Of a stretch of 36,855 nt of DNA, positions 1-9,524 are shown in pieces (position 1 is the first letter of the stretch; each line of letters begins with the position of its first letter). This DNA comes from Dehalococcoidia bacterium (lineage in GTDB: Bacteria; Chloroflexota; Dehalococcoidia; UBA2979): NCBI GenBank assembly GCA_028279505.1, contig JANQNP010000090.1:1-36855 (forward strand). The letters run 5' to 3'. The notes beneath the pieces are model-generated. The model saw only the letters and a list, made by a program, of their open reading frames with translations. It had not been told where the DNA came from and searched no databases. Position numbers and translations under genes: made by a program.

Positions 1-89
1 GCATCAAGGTCGAGCGGCGGCCCCGAGGCCGGCTGGAGCAGGCATCGCTCCGCTTCCGCGCGATCGTGAGCCGCGTCAAGACCCGCTAG
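1..89 (+). CDS. C-terminal end of an unknown gene (partial)
   Basis: An open frame enters from the left edge and ends at TAG 87-89, giving about 28 residues. The tail is very basic (nine Arg and two Lys) and ends in SRVKTR. Codons mostly end in G or C, like the neighbouring genes. Nothing in this short tail identifies a family. It could also be a chance open frame, so the call rests only on frame and composition. The 148 bases that follow, up to the HIT gene on the other strand, show nothing recognisable. Confidence 0.4.
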   Translation, partial: IKVERRPRGRLEQASLRFRAIVSRVKTR

Positions 90-237
90 CGCAATCCCCA
101 CGTCAGCCGTTCCGGTTGACGCCCGCCACCCGTCACGACCCGCCGCGCGGGTCGACCGCTCTCAATCTCGACACCACCGGTCACGATCTCGGCGTGGATA
201 TCCGCGTGTCGGGGAACTGGCCTCGAGTGCGGATTCG

Positions 238-684
238 CTACGCGACGTAGTCGCGAGCGCGGTCGCAGAACGACGCGACTTCGTCGGCGTCGAGCGGCGT
301 GCCCTCGAGGAACATCGCTGACTGCAACGTCGGGCCGGGGAACTCCGAGCGCTCCTGCTGCCGACTCCACGCCGGCTGGACGACGAAGTGGATGTGGCCG
401 GGCTTCCAACCGGCGTGCGACCAGAGGCAGACGTAGACCTGGCCGGCCTCGGTGAGCTCCTGGACGAGCGCGCTCATGCGCTGGAGGAGCGGACCGAGCT
501 CGGCGGACTCCTCCGGATTGAGGTCGCCGACCGCGAGGGTGTGGCGGAGCGGCTTGACGATCAGCGTGCCGGTACCAAGCGGGCCCATGCAGTGCTCGAC
601 GACCCAGTGAGCCGTCCGGTGGATCTCTCCGCCATATAGCTCTTCTTCGCCGGCGGTGAGGCGGCACGCATAGCAGTCGTTCAT
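238..684 (-). CDS. HIT-like (histidine triad) family protein
   Basis: A 148-residue soluble protein of the HIT fold, a family of nucleotide-binding hydrolases and transferases acting on nucleoside phosphoramidates or dinucleotides. The signature lies near residues 89-103 (HAGWKPGHIHFVVQP). H97 and H99 are present but the third histidine of the HxHxH triad is Val101, and H90 lies upstream. An N-terminal CYAC pair (C4, C7) is typical of HIT proteins with a small zinc site. The start was chosen because GGAGG lies 6 bases before ATG 684; an in-frame ATG at 708 lacks this. The missing third histidine makes the substrate uncertain, though the catalytic middle histidine remains. It is transcribed toward the left edge and looks single. 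Confidence 0.75.
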   Translation of the reverse strand: MNDCYACRLTAGEEELYGGEIHRTAHWVVEHCMGPLGTGTLIVKPLRHTLAVGDLNPEESAELGPLLQRMSALVQELTEAGQVYVCLWSHAGWKPGHIHFVVQPAWSRQQERSEFPGPTLQSAMFLEGTPLDADEVASFCDRARDYVA

Positions 685-728
685 CACTGACCTCCAGCCG
701 CCGATCACGCCGGTCCGAGGCGGCGTCG

Positions 729-1907
729 CTAGCCCGACTCACTCGCTTCGATCAGCGCCTCGACCTCCGCGCGTGAACCGACGTCACGGATCAGCTCGAC
801 GAACGACGCGAGCGAGTCGCTGCGCTCTCGGAGCGCGAAGATCTGCGGGCCGAGCGGATCCGTCGCGTCGGCCCGCGCCGCGTAGGTGCCGAACCAGGCG
901 AAGTGCGCCTGGTTGATGCGGCGCAAGCAGAAGCCCGCGTCACAGAGTTCGCGCCGGACCTCCTCCATCCGCGCCTCGGCGGTCTCGATCTCGCCGTCCG
1001 CGAGCAGGTCGTCGACCTCGAGGCGCAGCTCGCGGAGCACCTCGTTGCGGTCGAACTGAGGCGGCTCCGGCGTGGTCTCCGAGGTGGGTGTCGGCTCAGG
1101 CGTCGCGGTCGGCGTGGGCGTGGGCTCCGGCGTAAGCGTCGGCGGCGCCACGGTCGGATCCCCCCAGCGCTCGAGGATGATCGCCGCGACCTCGTCGCCG
1201 ACGACGTCGGCGACCGTCTCGTTGATCGTCTGCAGGTCGCCCGACTCGAAGTACTTCTGGCCGAGCGTGTAGAAGGCGAGGTAGTGGTGCACCCACTCGT
1301 GGGCGGAGGTCTCGAGCGTGCGCCGGTAGGTCCGTCCCTCGGCGACGACGGCAGGGTAGGTCGCGACGCCCCCGGTGCTGACGACGAGGGCGGAGAGGTC
1401 CTCGTCCTCCTCGGTCTCGCGCTCGACCGCCTCGAAGTCATCCCGAGCAAGGTCGGGGCGCAGCAGGTCGCTGGAGAGCCGCTCGATCCGGTCGCGGGGC
1501 GAGATCACGAGGGCGCGCGGCGAGCTGGCCAGCTCAACGTCGACCGGCGGGAACACCGAGGACGGCAGCGGGAACCGGCCATCGATCTGGAGATCGGCGA
1601 GCACCGCGTCGATCCGACCTTCGATCACCGCCTCGACGGTGTTCTCCAGCTCGCGCGCCTCGCTGCTATCGAGGTCATCGAGGGCGAAGTAGCGCCGCAG
1701 CGCTTCGTCGTCGTCGAGCTCGTCGCGGAGCGGGGCGCCGAGGGCGTGCAGCCACTTGTTGACGAGCGTCGTGCGCTCCCAGCGCACGATGTCGAAGGCG
1801 TCGCCCGCCTGCGCGTCGCGCACGGCGAAGACCGCGAGCACGAAGATCAGGGAACCGAGGAACGCGGTGGGCAGCAGGAACCGGCGCCAACGGGTCGGAT
1901 TCGGCAT
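729..1907 (-). CDS. Membrane-anchored putative zinc metalloprotease (HExxH) with TP-rich linker
   Basis: A 392-residue protein. Residues 8-30 form one N-terminal membrane anchor or uncleaved signal. HEWVH at 203-207 is a zincin-type site, and NETVAD around E230 could give the third ligand 23 residues after the second His. A Thr/Pro/Glu-rich stretch (about 251-283, with PTPTPTATPEPTPT) then interrupts the protein, and a helical C-terminal part with NQAHFAWFGTYAA near 332-344 follows. The site is therefore likely outside the cytoplasm. I recognise the general pattern but cannot name the family, and proteolysis is inferred from the motif alone. It is divergent from the RDD-like gene, with 62 bases between the starts. 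Confidence 0.6.
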   Translation of the reverse strand: MPNPTRWRRFLLPTAFLGSLIFVLAVFAVRDAQAGDAFDIVRWERTTLVNKWLHALGAPLRDELDDDEALRRYFALDDLDSSEARELENTVEAVIEGRIDAVLADLQIDGRFPLPSSVFPPVDVELASSPRALVISPRDRIERLSSDLLRPDLARDDFEAVERETEEDEDLSALVVSTGGVATYPAVVAEGRTYRRTLETSAHEWVHHYLAFYTLGQKYFESGDLQTINETVADVVGDEVAAIILERWGDPTVAPPTLTPEPTPTPTATPEPTPTSETTPEPPQFDRNEVLRELRLEVDDLLADGEIETAEARMEEVRRELCDAGFCLRRINQAHFAWFGTYAARADATDPLGPQIFALRERSDSLASFVELIRDVGSRAEVEALIEASESG

Positions 1908-1969
1908 GGATCTACCGTACGGCGATTCGCGGCGATCGGTCCGGCTTCGGCGTCACCCTCCAGGGCGCT

Positions 1970-2527
1970 ATGATCGAGCAGATGACCGCCAGCGGAGCCT
2001 CCTCGACCGGCGTATGGCTGGCTCCTCGTTGGCCCCGTGTCGCCGCCACGCTCGACGACCTCGCCCGCCTCGCGCTCGGCACGGCGGTCGCCTTCCTGGT
2101 CGGCATGGCCTACCTGTTCTGGCGCACCTCGTGGGGAGCAGTCGACGCGACAGCGGCTGATACGGCGATCGCGACGGCGGTCCTGATGACCTCGGTCCCG
2201 ACGTGGACGGCATGGATGCTCGCGGGCGCCCTCGATGACGGCGCGACGCCCGGGCAGCGCAGGCGCGGCCTGCGGGTGCGATTCGACGGCTCGGACGGTT
2301 CCGGCGTGCGGCTGCTGCGGTTCGCGATCCACCCGTTGAGCGGGCCGGGCTGGCTGTGGCTCGCGACGATCTTCTTCCTGCTCGACACGACGCTGCTGAG
2401 CTGGTTGCTGCTCCTCTTCGCAGCCGTGGTCACGCTGAGCGGGCTCGGATCGCTCGTCCTGCTGATGATCGGGCGACGGGCGTTGCACGACCTGGTGCTC
2501 CGATCGGAAGTTGGAGCCATCAGATGA
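1970..2527 (+). CDS. RDD-like integral membrane protein
   Basis: A 185-residue membrane protein with about four hydrophobic segments (near 36-52, 65-85, 125-145 and 146-170). The loop GATPGQRRRGLRVR followed by GVRLLRFAIHPL resembles the RDD family signature (TPGKR..GLRV followed by a basic amphipathic stretch). Transport of Na+ or compatible solutes is known for only a few RDD proteins, so no substrate is claimed. ATG 1982 is an alternative start and neither has a clear Shine-Dalgarno. The stop overlaps the next start in ATGA, so the two genes are probably translationally coupled and may form a complex. Confidence 0.65.
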   Translation: MIEQMTASGASSTGVWLAPRWPRVAATLDDLARLALGTAVAFLVGMAYLFWRTSWGAVDATAADTAIATAVLMTSVPTWTAWMLAGALDDGATPGQRRRGLRVRFDGSDGSGVRLLRFAIHPLSGPGWLWLATIFFLLDTTLLSWLLLLFAAVVTLSGLGSLVLLMIGRRALHDLVLRSEVGAIR

Positions 2528-3474
2528 CGGCACAACCTGATCCACCTCGCACGCCCGATCCGCCGGCGCCGGTGATCACCGACGCCGGGAGCTACGGACG
2601 GCTGCCGCCGGCGCCGGGACCGGACCTGTCGCGCTTCGAGGACCCCACCGTGGGCGCACGCTCCGGCGTGACGTGGCTCGCCGGAGTCGCGTTCGCCCTC
2701 GTGGCCGCGCTCTGGCTCGGCGCGCTCTCCGCGAGCCAAGCCGCCGATCCGACGGTCGCGCTCCCGATCCAGGAACGCGGCGTCGCGACGCTCACCTCGA
2801 TCGACGCGCTGCTCGCCACGCACGCCGAGGAGATCGCGAGCGCGACGCCGACCTCGAACGGTGGGGTCGCGGTACCGGGCTTCCTGGTGCCGGGCGTCGA
2901 GCTGACGGTCGCCGAGGCGCGGAGCGGCGACCTCGAACTGATGCGCGCGGCGCTGCTGTCACGCTCGGCCACCGCCATCTACGAGCAGGGCATCGAGGCC
3001 CTGCAACCGCCCGATGGCCCGCTGATCGAGACCACGACATTCTCGACGCCGGGCGGGACGCGACGCGTGATGGAGCTGCTCAGCGAGTCGAACCACGACC
3101 GGGCGAGCGGTCTCGTGCGACCGCTCGCGATCGCGGCGATCGTGCTCGCCGCGGTCGTGCTCGTCCTCGGGAACGGGTTTTCGAGGTTCGGCGGGCTCGG
3201 CCTCGCGATGCTCGGTGCGGCCACGCTGGTCTTCATCGGGGCGCTGCTGCTCAAGTTCGCGATCGCGTTCATCGGCTCGGACGGTACCGTGCTCGCCGAT
3301 GAGTTCTCGAGGCTCGTTGATGCGGCGGCCTGGACGCCGGCGCGCAACGCGATCGTCTTCGGCGCCGGCGGCGTCGCGCTGATCGTGCCCGCGTGGCTAC
3401 TCAACTGGTTCTTCGACCGCTCGCTCGTGCGCCCGGCGCCGGTCGTCGATACGCCACCCGCCCAACCTCGATAG
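2524..3474 (+). CDS. Multi-pass membrane protein, unknown function
   Basis: A 316-residue protein beginning at ATG 2524, which overlaps the upstream TGA by four bases (ATGA). It has a Pro-rich cytoplasmic N-terminus (about 1-45), one membrane segment near 50-72, a roughly 120-residue extracytoplasmic region, then two closely spaced segments (about 200-255) and a last one near 275-295. The layout, one helix then a soluble domain then a three-helix bundle, suggests a sensor or transporter accessory, but I do not recognise the family. Coupling to the RDD-like gene suggests a shared role. An in-frame extension upstream of 2524 would only shadow the RDD gene. Confidence 0.7.
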   Translation: MTAQPDPPRTPDPPAPVITDAGSYGRLPPAPGPDLSRFEDPTVGARSGVTWLAGVAFALVAALWLGALSASQAADPTVALPIQERGVATLTSIDALLATHAEEIASATPTSNGGVAVPGFLVPGVELTVAEARSGDLELMRAALLSRSATAIYEQGIEALQPPDGPLIETTTFSTPGGTRRVMELLSESNHDRASGLVRPLAIAAIVLAAVVLVLGNGFSRFGGLGLAMLGAATLVFIGALLLKFAIAFIGSDGTVLADEFSRLVDAAAWTPARNAIVFGAGGVALIVPAWLLNWFFDRSLVRPAPVVDTPPAQPR

Positions 3475-3600
3475 GTCCACAGGCCCGCGGGCGGGGCGGA
3501 GCGCCGTTGACGCCGCCTCGCCGAGGTCGATAGCGTCGATCCGCGCCTAATCGAGCGCCCCAACACGGGCCGCCGGGTCGCGCCGTCAGAGGTGAATGCC

Positions 3601-4656
3601 ATGCTTCGTAGCCCTCGAGAGTTCTTCCAACCGCTGGCGATCGGCGCGCCCGAACCGCTCCGCGAGATCCCGGTCACCCCCAGCCGGATGATCCACTTCC
3701 TCCCGCCCCACATCGACAAGATGGTGGCCCGCATCCCCGACATGCTGAACCAGGTCGACGTGCTGCTCGGCAACCTCGAGGACGCCATTCCATCCGACGA
3801 GAAGGTCAACGCCCGCCGCAACTTCATCAAGGCAGTCAAGGACAACGACTTCGGCTCGACCGGCTGCTGGACCCGCGTCAACAGCCTGGACAGCCCGTGG
3901 TTCCTCGACGACGTGATGGAGATCGTCGCCGAGATCGGCGACCGCCTCGACGTGATGATGATCCCGAAGGTGCTCGGCCCGGAGGACATCGCCTTCGTCG
4001 ATCGCCTGCTCGCCCAGCTCGAGGCCAAGCACGGCGTCTCGAAGCCGATCATGGTCCACGCCATCCTCGAAACCGGCGGCGGCGTCGCCCAGGTCGAGGA
4101 GATCGCGATCGCGAGCCCCCGGCTCCAGGGCATGAGCCTCGGTCCCGCCGACCTCGCCGCCTCGCGCCGCATGAAGACCACCCGCGTCGGCGGCGGCCAC
4201 CCCGGCTACGTCGTGCGCGCCGACCCCGACCCCGAGAATCCCGAGGCCGAGCGCGCGGGCATCCAGCAGGACCTCTGGCACTACACGATGTCGAAGATGG
4301 TCGACGCGTGCGTCAACGCCGGCGCGCTGCCCTACTACGGCCCCTTCACCGACATCAGCGACCCCGTCGGCTGCGAAGACCAGTTCCGCTCCGCGTTCCT
4401 ACTCGGCTGCGTCGGCGCCTGGTCGCTGCACCCCAGCCAGATCGAGATCGCGCGCAAGGTCTTCAGCCCCGAGGTCGACGACGTGAAGATGGCGATGAAG
4501 ATCATCGAGGCGATCCCGGACGGCTCCGGCGTCGCCATGGTCGACGGCAAGATGCAGGACGACGCCACCTGGAAGCAGGCGCAGGTGATGGTCAACTACG
4601 CCCGCCTGATCGCCCAGCGCGACCCCGAGCTCGCCGCCGCCTACGGGATCGAGTAG
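3601..4656 (+). CDS. mcl: Malyl-CoA / beta-methylmalyl-CoA lyase, Chloroflexus type
   Basis: A 351-residue cytosolic CitE-like aldolase that cleaves or forms (S)-malyl-CoA (glyoxylate + acetyl-CoA) and, in Chloroflexus, also beta-methylmalyl-CoA and citramalyl-CoA in the 3-hydroxypropionate bicycle. It matches my recollection of the Chloroflexus aurantiacus enzyme almost end to end (PLAIGAPEP near the start, [45 protein letters not shown]). Expected residues are in place: R92 for CoA-ester binding, E157 and D184 for Mg2+, and the D320/D321 region near the C-terminus. Start: ATG 3601 has AGAGGTG seven bases upstream; GTG 3592 is the alternative. A HAD gene follows after 13 bases. Which C-C bond it works on in vivo cannot be read from sequence. 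Confidence 0.93.
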   Translation: MLRSPREFFQPLAIGAPEPLREIPVTPSRMIHFLPPHIDKMVARIPDMLNQVDVLLGNLEDAIPSDEKVNARRNFIKAVKDNDFGSTGCWTRVNSLDSPWFLDDVMEIVAEIGDRLDVMMIPKVLGPEDIAFVDRLLAQLEAKHGVSKPIMVHAILETGGGVAQVEEIAIASPRLQGMSLGPADLAASRRMKTTRVGGGHPGYVVRADPDPENPEAERAGIQQDLWHYTMSKMVDACVNAGALPYYGPFTDISDPVGCEDQFRSAFLLGCVGAWSLHPSQIEIARKVFSPEVDDVKMAMKIIEAIPDGSGVAMVDGKMQDDATWKQAQVMVNYARLIAQRDPELAAAYGIE

Positions 4657-4669
4657 CGGCTCGCCCGCG

Positions 4670-5272
4670 ATGTCGCATCCCGGACGGCTGCGGATCGGCA
4701 TCGACTTCGACGGCACGCTCGCCGACTCGATCGGCGCGGCCGCGCGCTTCCTCGAGGAGTTCGGCGGCATCGTCCTCGCACCGCACGAGCGGCGCTGGCC
4801 GCCGGGCCGCGAGCGGATCGGGGCCGAGCGCTTCGCCGCGATGATCGCCGACGACCGCTTCTTCGACCGGCTCGACTTCGTCCCGGCCGCCGAGCCGGTG
4901 ATGCGCCAGCTCGTCGAGGAGGCGGAGGTCTTCCTGGTCACCGCGCGGACCGAGGAGCAGACGGCGCCGGTCCGTCGCTGGCTCGCGGCCCGCGACCTCA
5001 GCCTCGCGGGGTTCGCCTCGACCGGCTACACCCAGAAGACCGAGGCCTGTCGAGCGCTCGGGCTCGACGTCCACTTCGACGACATGCTCGCCCACACACA
5101 GGACCTCAGCCGCGAGACCGGCACGACGCTCGCGCTACTGGCGGCGCCGTGGAACGACCTCACGCCGACGGAGGGCGAACTCCGCGAGGGCGAGCACCGC
5201 GTCCACGCCGGCTGGGACGCGTTCCACCGCTGGGTGCGCGAGACGTTCGAGGACCGACTGGCCTCGAGCTAG
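4670..5272 (+). CDS. HAD-superfamily phosphatase, 5'-nucleotidase-like
   Basis: A 200-residue HAD hydrolase. Motif I is DFDGTLADS (residues 12-20, nucleophile D12 and acid D14), motif II is the TAR triplet near 96, the motif III lysine is in TQKTEA, and motif IV is FDDML near 136. The compact form with a small helical cap resembles NT5C-type 5'(3')-nucleotidases and YqfW/NagD-like small phosphatases. It lies 13 bases after mcl on the same strand, so it is probably co-transcribed. A phosphoglycolate phosphatase role would suit a glyoxylate-producing enzyme but nothing in the sequence proves it. Its TAG overlaps the stop of the convergent methyltransferase in a shared CTAG. Confidence 0.75.
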   Translation: MSHPGRLRIGIDFDGTLADSIGAAARFLEEFGGIVLAPHERRWPPGRERIGAERFAAMIADDRFFDRLDFVPAAEPVMRQLVEEAEVFLVTARTEEQTAPVRRWLAARDLSLAGFASTGYTQKTEACRALGLDVHFDDMLAHTQDLSRETGTTLALLAAPWNDLTPTEGELREGEHRVHAGWDAFHRWVRETFEDRLASS

Positions 5273-6110
5273 ACGCGCGCCTCGTAGGCGGTCAGCATGT
5301 CCTGTTGCTCGTCGGTCGCCGGCCAGTCGAGGCGGCGCGTCACCTCGCTGAACCCGGCCGCCTCGAGGAGCGCGATGTACTCCTCGTCGGTATAGGCCTG
5401 CATCGCGTCGGCGTGACGCTCGACGGCGTCGGTTTCGCTGTCGATCACGAACCAGCGATGCGTGCCCACCGACCGCGCCTCGTCCCAGAACGACTCCTCG
5501 AGGACGATGTGCGGCCGGTCGGAGAACAGCCCCGACTCGGTGGCGTACCAGCGCGGCGCGGCGTCGCGCCGCGCTTCGATCGCGCTGTACTGATGGGGCT
5601 CGATCAGCAGCCGGCCGCCCGGGTGGAGCGCCGCGGCGGCGCGCCCGAGGATGGCGAGCGCGTCGTCGCGGGTGAACACGTTCAGCTCGCCGTAGATCAG
5701 CATCGCGAGGTCGAAGCCGTCGCCGAACGCAGTCTCGCGGATGTCGCCCTGCTCGTAGTCGACCTCGAGGCCGTCCCGCTCCGCCTCCTCGCGCGCGTGG
5801 CGGATCGAGGCAGGCGAGAAGTCGATCCCCCGCACCGCGTGTCCGAGGCGCGCGAGGCGGCCGGCGTACAACCCCGGCCCGCAGCCGAGGTCGAGCACCC
5901 TCGAGGACGTGGCCCCCAGGAGCTCGTCATGGATCCAGGCGATCTGCGCCTCGATGGTCTCGGTCCGGCGGCTGGCCGCGTCGTGCAACTGGGAGAGGTG
6001 CTCGGCAAGCATCCGCTCGCTGAAGCCGGGCTCGTTCCACGGGATCTTCTCGCCCTCCGCCCACGGCTCCGGAGGGATCGACCTCGAGACGATCGCGTCG
6101 AGATCGCCCA

Positions 6111-6111
<1 letters not shown>
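5269..6111 (-). CDS. Class I SAM-dependent methyltransferase
   Basis: A 280-residue Rossmann-fold methyltransferase. Motif I is VLDLGCGPGLYAGRLARLG near 74-92, followed by an acidic residue at the end of strand 2 (GIDFS) and EQGDIRE as motif II/III. The C-terminal half carries the usual additional strands and a YTDEEY segment. The substrate is not evident; small-molecule or cofactor methylation fits the fold. Its ATG shares one base with the TAA of the upstream lipoprotein gene (TAATG), a typical reinitiation arrangement. At the other end its stop overlaps that of the convergent HAD gene. Confidence 0.8.
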
Positions 6112-7181
<1,070 letters not shown>

Positions 7182-7237
7182 CGAGCCTCCTTGCCGCCTC
7201 GCCTCGGTCGATCGAGTCTGAACCGCCACATGACGCC

Positions 7238-7279
7238 ATTCAACGGGCGCCATTCAACGGGCGCCTTTCAACGAGCGCC
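7238..7279 (+). repeat. Three tandem 14-bp repeats in a divergent promoter region
   Basis: Three consecutive copies of WTTCAACGRGCGCC: 7238-7251 and 7252-7265 are identical (ATTCAACGGGCGCC) and 7266-7279 has two changes (TTTCAACGAGCGCC). They lie between the divergent lipoprotein gene (start 7181) and sucC (start 7417), so they are well placed to be iterated binding sites for a regulator. Each unit contains GCGCC next to a TTCAA half. A replication-slippage repeat without function is the alternative. Nothing else is recognisable in this 235-base intergenic stretch apart from the sucC ribosome binding site. Confidence 0.8.
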
Positions 7280-7416
7280 GATGTGCCGCCTAACCGGCGG
7301 TTCTGGCACACTGCGCGCCGAAGCGGCGACCCGCGCGGCGCCTCCGGGCGACCGCGGCGGGTGACTGCGCGTCCGGGCCTCATCAGGCGATTCCGGCGGG
7401 CAAGAGGGGGACGCGG

Positions 7417-8619
7417 GTGCGGTTCTACGAGTATGAGGCCAAACAGGTGCTCGCCGGGTACGGCGTCGCGCTGCCGCAGCGTGAGTTCGCCACCACGGCG
7501 GATGCCGCGGCCGAGGCCACCTCGAAGCTGGGCGGCCCCGTCGTCATCAAGTCGCAGGTGCTGAGCGGCGGTCGTATGAAGGCGGGCGGCGTCAAGTTCG
7601 CCGACACCCCCGAGGAGGCGCGCGACCACGCGGCGGCCATCCTCGAACTGACGATCAACGGCCTGGAACCAGCCGGCGTACTCGTCGAGGAGAAGCGCTC
7701 CGTCGAGCAGGAGTACTACGCGGCGGTCACCTACGACGGCCGCGCGAAGCGCCCGCTGATCATCTTCAGCGACATGGGCGGTATCGACATCGAAGAGGTC
7801 GCCGAGCAGTACCCGGACCACCTCTCGCGCACGCACTTCTCGGCCAGCCGCCCGTTCTCTGACTTCACGGCGAAGGTCGCCGTGGCCTCGGTAGGGGTGA
7901 CCGGCCGAGACCTGAACCAGCTCACGAGGATCGTCGCCGGGCTGGCGCGACTGTTCCTCGAACGGGATATGACGCTGGCGGAGATCAACCCGATCGGGAA
8001 GCTCGACGACGGCTCGATCATCGCCCTCGACTGCCACCTGGACATGGAGTCGGAGGCGCGGAACACGCACCGCGCGCTGCTCCAGGAGATCGGCGTACCG
8101 GACGACGACAACCGGCAGGCCCGCCCCCCGACCCAGTTCGAAATCGATGCCGCCAACGTCGACGCCGCCGACACGCGCGGCGTCGCCGGCAACCTCACGC
8201 AGTTCGACGGGAACCTCGGGCTGATCATCGGCGCTGGGGGCGGCTCGCTGACGCTGTTCGACGCCGTGCGCGCGGCCGGCGGCTCGCCCGCCAACTACTG
8301 CGAGATCGGCGGGAACCCCTCCGTCTCGAAGGCGGCGGCGCTCACGAAGCTGATCTGCGAGCAGCCGCAGGTCGAGAAGATCGCCGTGATGATGAACGTG
8401 GTCTCCAACACCCGCGTCGACATCGTCGCGCGCGGCGTGATCAAGGGCTGTATCGAGGCGGGTTTCGACCCGGCCGAGAAGATCGCGATCTTCCGCATCC
8501 CCGGATCGTGGGAGGAGGAGGGCTTCGCACTCCTCGAGAAGTACGGCGTCGAGTACGTCGACCGCTCGGTATCGATGCACGAGGCGGCCGAGCGCGCGGT
8601 CGCGAAGATGGGGGCGTAA
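7417..8619 (+). CDS. sucC: Succinyl-CoA synthetase-type acyl-CoA ligase, beta (ATP-grasp) subunit
   Basis: A 400-residue ADP-forming acyl-CoA ligase beta subunit: ATP-grasp domain (about 1-240, with FYEYEAKQVL, VIKSQVLSGGRMKAGGV and LAEINPIG supplying nucleotide and Mg2+ contacts) and a C-terminal ligase domain. The ligase domain is divergent: NLGLIIGAGGGSLTLFDAV and EIGGNPS replace the common VNGAGLAMATMD and DVGGGA. The usual reaction is succinate + CoA + ATP to succinyl-CoA; malate-CoA ligase (MtkA) is a close relative, and the substrate cannot be decided here. Start GTG 7417 follows GAGGGGG. It heads a tight operon: sucD begins two bases after the stop and a small ferredoxin follows sucD. 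Confidence 0.85.
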   Translation: MRFYEYEAKQVLAGYGVALPQREFATTADAAAEATSKLGGPVVIKSQVLSGGRMKAGGVKFADTPEEARDHAAAILELTINGLEPAGVLVEEKRSVEQEYYAAVTYDGRAKRPLIIFSDMGGIDIEEVAEQYPDHLSRTHFSASRPFSDFTAKVAVASVGVTGRDLNQLTRIVAGLARLFLERDMTLAEINPIGKLDDGSIIALDCHLDMESEARNTHRALLQEIGVPDDDNRQARPPTQFEIDAANVDAADTRGVAGNLTQFDGNLGLIIGAGGGSLTLFDAVRAAGGSPANYCEIGGNPSVSKAAALTKLICEQPQVEKIAVMMNVVSNTRVDIVARGVIKGCIEAGFDPAEKIAIFRIPGSWEEEGFALLEKYGVEYVDRSVSMHEAAERAVAKMGA

Positions 8620-8621
8620 CG

Positions 8622-9521
8622 ATGTCGATCCTGGTCGACGAGAACACGACCTTCATCATCCAGGGCATCACCGGCCGCGAGGCGGTCACGATGGCGCGCG
8701 AGGTGCTCGACTACGGGTCGAAGCTCCTCGGAGGGGTCACCCCCGGCCGCAAAGGCCGCGACGTGCACGGCGTCCCCGTCGAGGACACGGTCCGCGCCTT
8801 CACCGAGCGCGAGCGCGTCGACGCCTCTGTGGTGTCGGTCCCGCCGGCGTTCGCCGCCGACGCGGTGAACGAGGCCATCGAGGCCGGCATCAAGCTGATC
8901 ATCGTGGTCACCGAACGCATCCCGCGGAAGCAGGTCGCCCAGTTCGTCGAGTACGCCCAGCAGGAGGGCGTCCGCCTGATCGGCCCGAACTGCCTCGGCG
9001 TCATCTCGCCGGGCAAGTCGAAGGTTGGAGGCGTCGGCGGCGCAGTCGACTCGGCCCGCCGTGCCTTCGTCCCCGGTTCGATCGGCGTCATGTCCCGCTC
9101 CGGCGGTATGACCGTCGAGATCGCCAACTCCCTCTCCGAGGCCGGCCTCGGCGTCTCCACCGCCGTCTCGATCGGCGGCGACGCCATCATCGGCTCCACC
9201 TACGCCGAGCTCATGCCTCTCTTCGACGCCGACGAGCAGACGAAGGGCATCGCAATCTACAGCGAGCCCGGCGGCCGTGCCGAGTACGAGCTGGCCGACT
9301 ACATGGCCGAGAGCGGCAGCAAGCTCCCCGTCGTCGCCTTCATGGCCGGGCGCTTCATGGACGAGATGCCCGGCATGCGCTTCGGCCACGCCGGCACCAT
9401 CGTCGAGGGCAAGGCCGACACCACCGCCGAGAAGATCGCGAACCTCGAGGCGATCGGCATCTCCGTCGCCGAGCGCATCGAGGACATCCCGCGGCTGCTC
9501 AAAGAACGGATCGAGGGCTAA
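8622..9521 (+). CDS. sucD: Succinyl-CoA synthetase-type acyl-CoA ligase, alpha subunit
   Basis: A 299-residue CoA-binding alpha subunit. The N-terminal Rossmann domain has IIQGITGREA (12-21) and GGVTPGRKG; the ligase domain has GPNCLGVISPG (about 115-125), and the phospho-histidine loop is GHAGTIVEGKA near 257-267, where His258 is the expected phosphorylation site. All elements for catalysis with the SucC-type partner are present. Start ATG 8622 lies two bases after the sucC stop; the frame is open upstream but would overlap sucC. Substrate is open between succinate, malate and related acids, given mcl about 4 kb upstream. Confidence 0.88.
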   Translation: MSILVDENTTFIIQGITGREAVTMAREVLDYGSKLLGGVTPGRKGRDVHGVPVEDTVRAFTERERVDASVVSVPPAFAADAVNEAIEAGIKLIIVVTERIPRKQVAQFVEYAQQEGVRLIGPNCLGVISPGKSKVGGVGGAVDSARRAFVPGSIGVMSRSGGMTVEIANSLSEAGLGVSTAVSIGGDAIIGSTYAELMPLFDADEQTKGIAIYSEPGGRAEYELADYMAESGSKLPVVAFMAGRFMDEMPGMRFGHAGTIVEGKADTTAEKIANLEAIGISVAERIEDIPRLLKERIEG

Positions 9522-9524
9522 CCA

